The notes under the pieces: generated by a model
Databases searched by the model: none
The model's input: only the letters and a program-made list of their open reading frames with translations
Told to the model about the DNA's origin: nothing
Assembly (NCBI GenBank): GCA_016169945.1
Contig: JADLSH010000395.1
Span: 2,892,501-2,956,500, forward strand
DNA length: 64,000 bases
Reading direction: 5' to 3'
DNA from: Trachythela sp. YZ-2020
Taxonomy: Eukaryota > Cnidaria > Anthozoa > Malacalcyonacea > Clavulariidae
Part shown: piece by piece, positions 35,981 through 47,195 of the stretch
Layout of the letters: each line of letters opens with the position of its first letter
How positions within the stretch are numbered: position 1 is the stretch's first letter
Program-made: the position numbers and the translations under genes

Positions 35981-36158
35981 TTACTTTACTAACCTATGAT
36001 AGACGTTCAGTATAATACTTTCTTCTGTTGCTAGCTCTGTTTGCCAATTTGTTGACGTGATTGTAGGGAATGATTTTACTACTTTATTCTTCTTTCTTCT
36101 ATTTGATCTTAATTTCTTCTTTTTATGCCTTTGGTCGTTCATCTTGTATCGTCTAGAC
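35981..36158 (-). CDS. TRABD2: TIKI exon 6 (basic tail)
   Basis: SRRYKMNDQRHKKKKLRSNR then RKKNKVVKSF...ITSTNWQTELATEES and a TAA at 35983. The Arg/Lys-rich block corresponds to the FRRKRRRSQRRPR region of vertebrate TIKI. CATAG|GTTAGT near the end is a possible donor. Confidence 0.8.
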
Positions 36159-39100
36159 CTAAAACATCAATATAGAATAATAATAGCATTCGACAACATT
36201 TGTTCCAAATATTGTATTTAATGCTGCCATAGCTATACAAGTCAAACTTGATCATTTCCAATTAATATATTCTTGAGAAAATTTCAAAATCTATAATTAT
36301 ACCTTGCCGGAAGTGTATCTTTTGCCAAGATATGTCTTGGTTTGAACCCCTCTGATTTGAGAAGATCAATGATGCTCCCTTTACCTACGAGGTGGCCTGA
36401 AGAAGAGAGAGAAGCATATTTGTGACTTTCACTCTTTGATGGCCAAAATTTTACATTGATATAGGTTTTAGTGAGCATATAAAGATGACAAGAATAAAAA
36501 AATTGCAAAAAATACTGAATATATATTCTGCATAATTAAGAATGGACACCCACATAAAAATCACAAAAGTCAGAACAAGGGCATTCTTGGGAACAGTGTA
36601 TGACCCTAATTCACAGGGGTGTAGTGGAGGGAGGCTCAGCGTGGAGGCAAAGGGTTAAAATTCCATGTTGATTTAGGGGGGCTGAGCCCCCGTATATTTT
36701 TGCAAATTGCAATAATCCTAACCTGGAAAGTTCTTTGGAACCGTACTATAAAATGATTTAATAATCTCTACTTGATCACTTTGATCCTACCATTAGATAA
36801 TTTATGCGACTCTAGCATAAAGTAGCTTTGCTATGCTATAAGTTGAATCTTTTCTTCATAATAAAAAACTAATTGAATAATTACTAGAACCAAAAATAAA
36901 TATTGGAATTTTCCAAATTTATCTTGTTGTGACACCCCCCTCCCTTTTGAGAGTCCGCCCCCCCCCTTGTTAGCGTTCCAGGACTACACCACTGCTAATT
37001 CATTTTTAGGCAATCAAAGTCTTTGGGTGATTCTGGGTGATTCTAAAATTCTATTTAAACGTTTGGACCACTGACGTTTGGACATATATTTTAAAGATGC
37101 AGTTGAATGTCTAAAATATTTTATCAATCTTATCAGTAAATGCATGAACTCCTTGTGTTGCACAAAGATAACTACATTTCCGACTGAACTGAGTGCACTT
37201 GGCTTTGTCAATATACAATAGTTGAAATTTTTCTGTGTTTAAAACAAAAATATAAGAATTGACAGAAACTATTATAGATACGTTTTCGAAGAATGCAGAG
37301 CATGCACTACTTGCCAGTATTACTGTATATATGCATACAATTTTTCGTAATTATAAGGTCACTCCTGTACTATACATGACCAGGGACCAGTTGTACAAAA
37401 CTCTTAAGCTTACTTTGTAACTAGCCGTTTTGTAATTAAATACTAGTTATACCTCTAAAATAAGTATTTCTGATTGGTTAACCTTCGCACTAACTATATA
37501 TCAAGTACTGTAAACTTTAACTATACTATTTTATACAACCGGGTCCAGGGCGCTATAAATCGTTTCCAAATGCTGTTTTCTTGATGAAATTAAAGTTTAT
37601 ATTACTCAGCACTCACTAGTATGATAAAATTATAATAAACACCATGATAAGGCCAGATTAAAACAGTCCATACATCCATTCAATTGAGCTAATTGTTACA
37701 ATTCGGCAATTCAAATTCTCACGCAACTGCTTTATGAATTTAATTAAATTATCTTTTGATTTTTATCGCAATGCAGTTTGTTTGTTTCCAAAGATATAAT
37801 CAAATTTAACAGACAAGTGACAGAACAATATTAATGCATGAAATGAGATAAAATCTTGCGTGATGCCGTGAGAAGTTGATAGGTTATCAAAATGTGGGAT
37901 CGCTGAATAGTGGATCAGTGAATACTTGCGTCGTTGCGACTTGATGTAGTGGATGATTCTGCAACATTTTAATTTATGATAGATTTGAGAATAAGAATAC
38001 CATCACAACCTGCTCTAAATAATATTAAAAAGTGGGAGACTTGGGAGCAACGACCAGTCGCAAAATCTCCCGACGTTCGTAATATGTCTCCTTATGCCAG
38101 TCCCCTCTTAAATTCAAACAGATTGACCTGTGGCTGAATAACTTTTCTATTTTCTCAGGCCATTTCAGACATTGTCATTGATAGTCACAATTTACACAAC
38201 AATAACGTGATGAGATTTTTAACTCTCATATTAACTCATATTCAGTAGTTATGACGAAGTTTAATCACGCAATTGAGACTTTTTTGGTCGGTCAGGTCAT
38301 AACTCATAAGCATATACCTCCTTTAAATCCCGCCGACACTGAGTGGAAATAGAGGACATGGTTTATCCATAAACGAACAATGTTGACAATCAACTATATA
38401 ATACGTACAAAAAGCCCGAAAAAATAGATAATATATATAGTACCAGTATAATATAGTACCTGCTCCTATTGTAAAAAATATCCTTCTGTTCTTTCTCTTT
38501 CGTTCAAACTTAATTTCCTGAATTATTTTTCTCACCATTTGTTTGTTTCGCCGTAGAAACAATTCTTCTGTCAAGGATTGTTCAAAGTTTTGCAATGTGT
38601 GCAACCTTGACGTTTGAGATGAAGTATTAATGTTCATTTTAGAAGAAAATACATATTTGCTGAGGTTCCCGCAGATGTATTGATACATTAAATTGTTGGT
38701 AACTGGTTGATTATTTTTGTCTTTTCTTGCAAGATTATATTTTGTTAATAGTTCGTCCAAATAAACTATAGCCTGAAAATGAAATAGAAAAACGAGAATA
38801 GAATATATACAGTGATAAAATATAATAGAATACAACATGCATGGAATAAAATATAGAACACAACACAACACAACACAACACAACACAACACAACACAACA
38901 CAACACAACACAACACAACACAACACAACAAAAAATACAATAGTATTCATAGAACACAACTTATATCCAACACAATATATACAACATATACGATATATTG
39001 CAAATACAATACAAAATACAATACAAAATACAATACAAAATACAATACAAAATACAATACAAAATACAATACAAAATACAATACAAAATACAATACAAAA

Positions 39101-42100
39101 TACAATACAAAATACAATACAAAATACAATACAAAATACAATACAAAATACAATACAAAATGCAATGCAATGCAATACAAAATACGCAATACAACACAAC
39201 ACAACACAACACAACACAACACAACACAACACAACATGCAATACAAAACATGCAATACAAAACATGCAATACAATACAATAATATGCAATACAATACGCA
39301 ATACAATATGCAATACTACACGATATACAAATAATATAATAAAATATGAAAATGGTTTTACAGCTGACTAGGTTTTAGTCATCTTCAGGAAGATGACTAA
39401 AACCTAGTCGAAACGTAGAATAAACCATTTTCAAAATGTTTACTGTTTTCGGAGTTACTATTGTATTGTATTTATCAAAATACTCAGTGGTTCCCGCAAT
39501 TTTTGACAATACCAAACCTATGTGATTTGTGAAGTCCAACATTGTGCAGGGCTAATTTTATACTGTGGTAGTGTGGGTGGACATTTCGAGCAGTAAATGA
39601 ACACACAATAATCGAACAGTTCGAACCTGCGATTCAAGAATACAGCTTAAACTAAAATATCATCACTCATAAACATGTTTCCATATACCCCCTCTGCCCC
39701 ACCGCCCCACGTTTTTTTCCGAGTGAAATAAATGGCCCTACACATGAAGGCTAAGAGCGCGAGGTACTGGGTGTTTCATGGAATTAACAGAAAACAAACA
39801 AGGAGCTGCAGGACTGTACGGGGACCTCAGCAGTATCACATCACTTCGTGGAAGGATACTAAAGAAAAAAAGGAGATATTGGGAAGTCGAGTACTAGCCA
39901 AGGCAAGACGCAAGAAACGAGGAAGAAGGAAAGACCGGCAAATTACGTACGTTGACCAGTTGAGGAAAGACACTGGACTAACCACTGAAGAACTGAAAAT
40001 TATTATGGATGACGGTGAAGAATGGAGTCAATGATGCCCGAGCTAACTCGATCTAGTGGTAGTACAATGTACATATTTCTCTTGTATCTACTTTACAAGA
40101 ACTTGAAGGACTCATATACAAACAAACCGTCAATCATCGCACTATGCCATCCATTGAGTGGCTGAGGGTGACACACAATATTAGTATTACTGACAAGAAA
40201 TTCGCCAGGACTTGACATTACACGCAATATAGATAAGCAATTCAAAAACGATAAAACTCTTAGTGAGATAAACCTTTGGCGCCAATGTTTGAATTGGGTG
40301 ACATCGCTATTTCCTGTTATCCTGATAACCCATGAAAGGTCGTTAAAATATACTTGACAATTATGAGTAGCTTGCTATAAAGGATTATCCTCTACAACAA
40401 ATATGCATGGGCACTGTTCTCATGTTGGAATAACTCATTCATTGCAATATAGGTCTTAATCTTGAGTCACGTACGCAGAAAACTCCTAATGGAAGGCACA
40501 CAATGACTGAATGTTATACTTTAAGGGTCGAGAAGGGGTTGGGGCCTTGGGAGGGGGGGGGAGGGGTTCATTTTCCCAGCTAAAATTTGTCTAAATCCCA
40601 GACACCCGACCCACTGATTGACTAAATCCCATTTCCAGCAGCAACTTGTTGGTGCAAATCGCATTCCCTGAGTGGTCCAAATCCCATTCCAATTTTACCC
40701 CTTCAGAATCCACGAGAAACTGCAATTTTCAATTCTACATATAGGATTACTGTATTAACATTAAGCATGCTTTTATTTGTTTGATTGAGTGCAAATCTTA
40801 TTTTTTTTAAACTCTTTTCCTTTTCATACCTCAGCAACACACCCACGTACCTATCTGCTTATCTAAATCTGCCTTTCGGAAGGAAATCTACCAACTTATT
40901 ATATTAAGCTGCTTTTCAAACACTGTAACGGCGCAACGTCAACTTTCTTTGTGTACTTCTGTATATTCGGTCATTTAATTCATACAAATAATTATACATC
41001 AGTGTTGTTTCAAATTTAGGATTATTATTAAACTGCAAATGTTTTTTTATAAACTAATGATTATCCTAAGGTTATGGGCTGAACCTGACCTGGTTTAAAT
41101 CATGTTAATAGGACGGTCGCGTGCTACATTAAACCAATGAAGCAATGAGTGACTGAATTGATGGCATGGAGAAAAGTGGGATTTTCAAAACAATGAAAAG
41201 ACAATAAACATTCCGATCACTGGATCGTGATTGAATGGAACGTTTGTTATGCTAAGTGTTACGAATATGGGGGTTAATAGAGAGGGGGCTTATTGATTTA
41301 GCCGAAACGCCGTAGTTAAAGGTCAACTAATATATATAATCAGTACACAATATAGTTCTTTGTTGTGAAGAAAGGACAGAGGATACTAGAAAGACAGGGA
41401 GCTTCATAAATTTCTGCCATTAAAGAGGGAGGCTTAGCAGAGAGGGGGGGGGGGCAGAGAGGGGGGGGTTATTTGAAATGTGCATCAGATGAGGACTTAC
41501 GGTACATATGTTTGGGATGTTGTGTTTGTATTAAGCATACATGTGCCAAAGTGTTGGCGTGTTTATACGTATGAAGTGTCAGTGGCCATGCATATGCCTA
41601 TATTCGGAGGTAGAGTATTTAGTGTACGTACAATTTTATGTTCTCTCCAGGAAAATGCTCCAAAATTAATTAATACTACAGTATCCTCTACAAAATACAA
41701 TTTAATTAAGAGAGAATTTTAGTTAAGTGGATTTCTAATCATGTGCAAAGTACATAAGTCATAAGTGCTACATCTGGTTATAATTCATTGTCGCCGCCCA
41801 CTCCGCATTTTGCATGCTACTCATCATACATACCTGACTTGAGTTCAAATTATTCAGCCCACAATGCTCTTCGGGGCTTTCCAAATGTCCAAAACGTTTT
41901 CTAGCCTTCTCGCCTTTCAAAAACATATACAAATCTAAAGGTGGAATACCCATTGACTGTACATATTCCTTCTTAAATGATGCTAACTGTAAGAGAATCC
42001 ATATAGGTCGTTTTTGTTGCCAATTTCTGGTCATGTCTTTAAACACTTCGTCCGCTTTTGTGGCTTCAGCTTTGATTTCGTTCTCGTTGAGCCACTCAGG

Positions 42101-43700
42101 TATTTGAGATTGAATGTAATGTAAGTAGTTTTGTAGTTTGTTAAAAGTTCCTGATGGGAGCACGTCCATGAGCGTTTGACTATTTGGAAGGTACTGACAC
42201 TTCATGATTGTCAACAAATATTTAGGACTTGTTAAATCGATTTCAAAATATAGCTTCTTGCTGGATCTGAAAGCTCTTTTCACATTCCTAGGTATTTGCC
42301 GCCAGACTGAGGTATATGGTCGATGTACGCTGCCAAATAAGTACACAGAAGGAGAGTTTTCTAATGTCCATAGGTATGAGTTCCCCTTGCCTGCCTAGAG
42401 GTGGTGATAAATGGAAGCATGTGTTTTTAAAATGGCGTGTGCCATATTCTTAAATCTCATTAAAAGCTTGTTACACAAGGCGCGAAAATATTATCACAAG
42501 TATGTACAGTACCAAATCAGCCCATATCGTATCAATAAAGAAAGTCTATTCCACGTTTTATCACTAGCTACGGTTTTACTGCTTTCAGTACTCATAAATA
42601 CAATCGAAACTCTCCTCACGGGCACCTCTCTAATACGTACACTTTGCTGTGTCCATTCGGTGTCCGTATTCGAGAGGTCCGACACTCCGATTTTAGGTTT
42701 AAGATTTTAGGAGTACATGCACAACGTCGAAGTAAATTAAAATGGAATGCAGTCTTCAAAACTTGACCACACTTGACGCTTAAACTGAATTTACCGCACT
42801 TTTATCATTAATCATTGTGGTTATACAAAGGAAATTAACAGGGCATGTTCTTAATCTAATAATTGTAACAGGAACTTGTATATTATTAAAGTACCATGCC
42901 GGCCTTGAACAAGCAATAATCAGTACATTGCACCTTATAGACATAGTTGTTAATTTGTTTAATATTTATACTGCATAGATTGACATGTTAGAAGGGAATT
43001 TATTTGTGGATGTGTTGCCACAGAAGAATAAATGATTAGCATATAAACCATATGGCCCTCCACTAAAAACCTCATCAAGTAATTATATGAGCAATGAGGT
43101 TTCATTCCATGGCCGCCTACTGACCATGACCAAAGATTCGAGATTAAAGACTTTAAATAAGCTGGGTCATATTAAAAAAAACGTTTTCTTGACCTATAAT
43201 CCAAATGTAAACACCAAATAATATGATTTGTTACATGAATTTGATTTTATATAATCTCTTCTCACGATCAATATTCAGTGATTCATTCAGGCTTCAAAAT
43301 GGGTAACTGACTACATCCAATGCTCCAACAAGATCTATATATTATATAGTCTTCCGCTAGCGAGGTATCAGAGATCACGCTTGCTCAAAAGTTAAAAAGC
43401 AAACGTTTTGGTCGGAAAATACTATAATGTCTGTTATGTAATCACGGAACTTCAATAAATGTGCAGTGTACTGATTTTTAAAGGAATGCGTTTACCTTTG
43501 TGTCTCTTGAACAATGTTCTGTCAATGGTTTATCAGCTTCATTAGATATCAAGTTCAACACAGGTTGAGCGAGTAATAAAAGCTAAACAATATCAATAAA
43601 CAAACACATCAGTACAAAGTAAACAATATAATTTCAACGCTATATTAATTATATAACAAATGTTTACCAATGTGAGGCAAAGCGAAGAAGAAGGCACCAT
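35981..43700 (-). CDS. TRABD2: TIKI metalloprotease (TRABD2A/B homologue), 6 exons, complete
   Basis: Joined exons (43700-43668, 43582-43496, 42394-41834, 38772-38460, 36396-36303, 36158-35981) give a 421-residue protein with matching phases throughout. Residues 1-22 form a signal peptide (MVPSSSLCLTLLLLLAQPVL), split by an intron. The TraB/PrgY-like fold carries the first GxxH in YLFGSVHRPY (Gly61-His64), the acidic YFEIDLT motif (Glu91) and the second GxxH in IGAGHLVG (Gly330-His333), the residues tied to metal binding and catalysis. Conserved landmarks include CQYLPNSQTLMDVLP, RNWQQKRPIWILLQL, MGIPPLDLYMFLKGE and NLNSSQ. Known TIKI proteins cleave the N-terminus of Wnts and so block Wnt signalling at the cell surface. 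The C-terminus is highly basic (HKKKKLRSNRRKKNK). The hydrophobic C-terminal anchor of vertebrate TIKI is not seen in this model; a GTTAGT donor before the stop could lead to another exon. Confidence 0.93.
36303..36396 (-). CDS. TRABD2: TIKI exon 5
   Basis: 94 bases completing GAGH: HLVGKGSIIDLLKSEGFKPR then HILAKDTLPA. It carries the second catalytic His. Acceptor after CTTCTTCAG; donor AG|GTATAA. Confidence 0.92.
36614..36994. mobile_element. hAT-type MITE with 8-bp target duplication
   Basis: Ends CAGGGGTGTAGT and ACTACACCACTG, flanked on both sides by CTAATTCA (36606-36613, 36995-37002). Lies in TIKI intron 4 and contains C/G homopolymer runs. Confidence 0.85.
37380..37552. mobile_element. 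Small MITE
   Basis: CCAGGGACCAGTTGTACAAA at the left is roughly inverted as TTTTATACAACCGGGTCCAGG at the right; about 170 bp in TIKI intron 4. Confidence 0.45.
38460..38772 (-). CDS. TRABD2: TIKI exon 4
   Basis: AIVYLDELLTKYNLARKDKN, MYQYICGNLSKYVF, LTEELFLRRNKQMVRKIIQE and FFTIGA. It aligns to the YNCGDL...LRRELIYKRNERI...FFAFGAG part of human TIKI. Acceptor TTTTCAG; phase 1 end. Confidence 0.92.
38857..38931. repeat. (CAACA)n microsatellite
   Basis: About 15 perfect pentamers, about 85 bases upstream of the TIKI exon 4 acceptor on the transcribed strand. Confidence 0.95.
39001..39162. repeat. 12-bp tandem array (AAATACAATACA)n
   Basis: About 13 perfect copies; because the unit is a multiple of three it keeps several frames open on both strands, all spurious. 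Confidence 0.95.
39188..39336. repeat. Second (CAACA)n run and AATACAAAACATGC units
   Basis: Nine CAACA pentamers followed by irregular ATGCAATACAAAAC repeats. Together with the two arrays above this makes about 480 bp of simple sequence in TIKI intron 3. Confidence 0.9.
39367..39410. repeat. Perfect 21-bp inverted repeat with 2-base spacer
   Basis: GACTAGGTTTTAGTCATCTT + C, then AG, then the exact complement. It is followed by GAAACGTAG, a phrase found after hammerhead-like hairpins in Penelope-type elements. Confidence 0.85.
39732..40034 (+). pseudogene. Non-LTR retroelement 3' coding fragment
   Basis: The 100-residue frame has the RVLAKARRKKRGRRKDRQIT, YVDQLRKDTGLTTEELK and MDDGEEW tail. 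This resembles the RGRP..TYVDQL.KDTG...L...M.DR..W ending of RTE/L1-like reverse transcriptases. Nothing upstream supports a full element. It lies antisense in TIKI intron 3. Confidence 0.55.
40040..41830. other. TIKI intron 3, unassigned part
   Basis: AT-rich with G homopolymer runs near 40545-40566 and 41443-41468 and no supported gene on either strand. Confidence 0.45.
41834..42394 (-). CDS. TRABD2: TIKI exon 3 (catalytic N-half)
   Basis: 187 codons from GKGNSYLWTLENSP through LFGSVH, YFEIDLT and the DLYMFLKGEKA block to NLNSSQ, ending at CAG|GTATGT. The reading frame runs past the donor to a stop, but that extension has no family match. Confidence 0.93.
43496..43582 (-). CDS. TRABD2: TIKI exon 2
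   Basis: 29 codons: LLLLAQPVLNLISNEADKPL then TEHCSRDTK. It contains the Cys that precedes the mature domain in TIKI proteins. Acceptor TTGTTTAG, donor AAG|GTAAAC. Confidence 0.85.
43668..43700 (-). CDS. TRABD2: TIKI exon 1
   Basis: ATG plus 10 codons (MVPSSSLCLTL), first half of the signal peptide. Donor TTG|GTAAAC, phase 0. Chosen because it supplies a Met and completes a hydrophobic core with exon 2. Confidence 0.78.
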
Positions 43701-44650
43701 GTTGTCGAAGACCTTCAATCAAAGAGCGCGAGTTACTTGTGTCAAATGGTCAATACAAATGCTCATATGGACATATTTTCCCGAATCAAATTTCACAGGC
43801 CAAACGACGATTGTTAGATTGTTATCCTACGTAAGTATAGTTCCTTCAACAAACTGTTGAGAGAATATACTTTCACCGCCTCTCTTCTTTTTTTCTTTCG
43901 TGTTGATTCAAACGGACCACACAAAATTATAGTCAGATCTAGAAAGGAAATTTCAACTGAATTCAACCTATCGTCTTACTGCCGCGTGCTAACCTGAAGT
44001 AGACACTTTAGCATAAGGTAAAGGACTCTTATCTTGTCATCAGAATTCCATTTTGTATATTCCTGTAATTAATGCAATAATGGGATAGATAGAACATGGA
44101 CCATCTGGAGCAATGATTGAATATGTCTCGAGCTCCTATCCATCACTTCACTCACTTCGACATATCCTTGTAATTAACATCAGTGTGTTTTAATTCGGAT
44201 TATCTTCCGCTTTAATAATGCAATGTATATTGATCACGCGAATTTGGTTAAAGTTATTTGTAAAGATAAACATTAAAGTTAACACGAGGAATGATACATT
44301 TTTGAGATATACGACCTAAGTCCATATGCAGTTCTTTGGGGGAGCAAAGGTCCGGTCTAAGACAGTCAACAGCAATAAAACAGGGTAATCAGTCTGAGAA
44401 AAAAGGTTTCGAAAAGGCAGATAAAAGATGAGCATGAATGTCGATCTCTACAAATTCTAATATTTCTGTAAACTGGTAGAGAACTCCGTTGAAGCAACCT
44501 TTATCTCTTCACTTGTGTCACCTTGTCTTGGATTTATATAAGAATGATCACCTAAAACTTCCTTAACTATCTGCACGTGTACTGGGATTATCAATATTAT
44601 TTGACCGATGTTGTTCCTTTCTTCTTAATTAGCCTGATCTGGTTGCCTTA
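43701..44650. other. Upstream of the TIKI gene
   Basis: Should include the TIKI promoter and 5' UTR, but no motif can be assigned. No supported frame. Confidence 0.35.
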
Positions 44651-44653
44651 GGA

Positions 44654-44948
44654 CAGGCGTCGGCAAACATTTTATCAAACGGGCCACTCCCCGTTTTTCC
44701 CCCTGTTGGTGGGGCCACAGATGTGGGCTACAAACACGCCGTGAGTCTTCCGCGTGTGAACAATTTTGTTGAAAAAGATTACATTTTTTGCGCATAATAT
44801 CTTAAAATTGTATATCTATAATTATAATCCACATCACTAAATTCCTAAAACATCTTGGCGGGCCACACATCATACGCAGAAGAAAATGTTTCGCGGCAGC
44901 GCAAATGGATCGCAGGCCACAGGCCACATGTGGCCGCTTATACTGCTG
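44654..44948. mobile_element. hAT-type MITE with 8-bp target duplication
   Basis: Starts CAGGCGTCGGCAAAC and ends ATACTGCTG; CCTTAGGA flanks both ends (44646-44653, 44949-44956). Rich in GGCCAC/GTGGCC. No transposase. Confidence 0.82.
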
Positions 44949-45585
44949 CCTTAGGACATTCAATCAATTCATTCATTCATTCATTATCGCGCTGATGTTT
45001 CCAGCCTGGCATTCTGCTACCTTGTTTCATACCGAAGAAAGAAATGACATCATTGCCCGTACAACTCATTATATAAGTGTATATATATACAAGCTTGTGC
45101 TTTAAGCCTTGTCGCTTAGACATTTTTGAGCAGTCTTTCGAGTGCTTTTGCTCGTATAATATAATGCAGAATATTTAGACGGTTTCTCAAACCAAAGTGC
45201 AGCATTATTCCAAATCCCAATAAAACTGAAATGCAAAATACTCAGTCATCAGGAAGTAAAAACATTTAAGAAATCCTCATTCGTCCTCATTACTGTACAA
45301 AATGCGACAAGTTGGTGTATGTAGGAGATAATATGTCGAAAGATGACAAAAGCTAAACTCCACTTACTAATGACAACTTCAAGGGTTTAAAGTGGAGAAA
45401 AAGGTAAATGACGTGCTGGGAGTATGAAAAGGTTAATGGAATATCAACTTATCAAGTGATTTCAATCATGTTTGTCTGTTGTATTGCAGATTAATATTGT
45501 TATACTTAGACACGATAAACTGTCTTGTTTTATTTTGACTTTGTCCATTTTTGCATTTAATTGGTCAGCATGAAATCAGTGGTCG

Positions 45586-45645
45586 ACCGGGGGCATGATT
45601 TTGGCCGGGGCCGGGGGTGCATGATTTTGGCCGGGGCCGGGGACT
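45586..45645. repeat. GGCCGGGGCC doublet
   Basis: GCATGATTTTGGCCGGGGCC occurs twice in tandem, a GC-rich island in AT-rich sequence. Confidence 0.8.
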
Positions 45646-46532
45646 GGTCGAGCATTGATATTATGTGATGTTGAGCGATGTTATTTAAGCGGGATTTGGA
45701 TAGGCCAGTGGAATTTACTGGACAGCGGTTTATTGCTATCGTCAGCCATATTGGAAACATTTTACGAGAATAAGACACAATGATGAATGATCTCTTAGAC
45801 ACAGTGATGAATTACTAGACACAATGATGAATGATCTCTGGAGTCTGGACTCTGAACAATATAGTTACATGATAATATACATTGATATAATTCATTACTG
45901 TTGAATCAACAGTGTCACAGTTTAAAGTCACATTTTTAGTCTCTTCTTGCTTTACTACTAAGGTTCCCTGAATCTTGACAATTATAAGACAATAATAGAA
46001 ACTCAAATTCTTTCTATTAGAAATAATTTGACAAATTTGAGCTTGCATGAAATATTGAAAAATTCTTACATCACAGGGGATGTTGGGTTGGAAGTTGTTA
46101 CATAGAACTGACATGAAAGGGTTAATGGTATATGAAGTGATTTCAATCATACTTATAGTTATTTGGACACTGAACTACCTCAATACCGTTAAAATTGGTC
46201 AGTATATATGAGTCACTGGATAAAAAAAATAGATAATAGGGGGAAAAGTCTGGCAATATCGGTGATGTACTGATTGACTAAATCGGACTCACATGTGTGC
46301 ATGCAGGAATTCTGCAACATATCGTACACTGGAAATTAACGGTTTATGGACAGAAAAGTGAAAATTTCGAACTTTCAGGTTGCGCAGTGATAGAATAATA
46401 TTAGAATTATCATTTCCAACATTTTGGTGTTTATGGTCAAAGTTTTCGAAAAGCTGGTTGTAGTTTTTAACACTGATTGAACGGTTGTTGGCGTTGTTAC
46501 CTCAATTTTTCCTCAAAACAGTCTATTATAAT

Positions 46533-46835
46533 CAGTGGCGGATTACCAGTTACGGGGCCTGTAGGCTAGGTAAAATTCGTGGGCCTTGGTGATATTTTCA
46601 CGCCTGTAAACGGTGACACATCTTCTAGCGAGGTCCGGGCCATGTTTCGCCCGAAATATTTGGAAATTTAAGGTCTCGGAAATGCTATTTCCCGCTTTCT
46701 GGGGCCGTTTTGCTTAATTAAGGACAAAAAATAATAATTTTAATAAAAAGTGCATTCTCTGAAAATCGCGGGCCTCTTGAAAGGGCCGGGCCTGTAGGCT
46801 TCAGCCTACTCTGCCTATTGGGTAATCCGCCACTG
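46533..46835. mobile_element. hAT-type MITE with 8-bp target duplication
   Basis: Ends CAGTGGCGGATTACC and GGTAATCCGCCACTG, flanked by ATTATAAT on both sides (46525-46532, 46836-46843). 303 bp, non-coding, with a GGGCC-rich interior. Confidence 0.88.
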
Positions 46836-47195
46836 ATTATAATTTCGGAAATTCAAAATGAAGTTGACAACAACGCTGGTATTGATTCACATTGATGCAT
46901 ATTTTCTAGTCAACAGTTTTTACTTTCCCGGATTTTTTCTGTTTTCACGATTTTTAAACTTTTTCTGGATTATTGTAGATTTTTGCGAGATTTTTCAAAT
47001 TCAGAAATATTTTCAAAATTTCACCACATCTACAAAGGGTTTTATCTGCAAGGTCATTTTCGGAGTAAAACACCCCTTACTAAGCGCGGGTAGGCTCGTG
47101 TAATGCGATTAATTATTTTATATTTTGCGACTGCAGGATAAGTGGCGATTAAGATGTTTATTAAGTGTATAGTGCATGTAAGACAAGTAATGGCA

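Noticed and set aside
38857..39162. Regular array that might be taken for CRISPR
   Set aside because: Units are 5 and 12 bp with no spacers, in eukaryotic intron sequence.
38735..39313. Long open frames on both strands with KYNT or CVLCC-type repeats
   Set aside because: They are translations of pentanucleotide and 12-bp microsatellites; only 38460-38772 of this region is coding.
41480..41722. 80-residue plus-strand frame in TIKI intron 3
   Set aside because: No motif, no splice context, opposite strand to the host gene.
45815..46150. 111-residue minus-strand frame upstream of TIKI
   Set aside because: AT-rich chance frame without motif; TIKI exon 1 is at 43668-43700.
46858..47103. Phe-rich plus-strand frame
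   Set aside because: Composition follows T-rich DNA just after a MITE; no homologue recognised.
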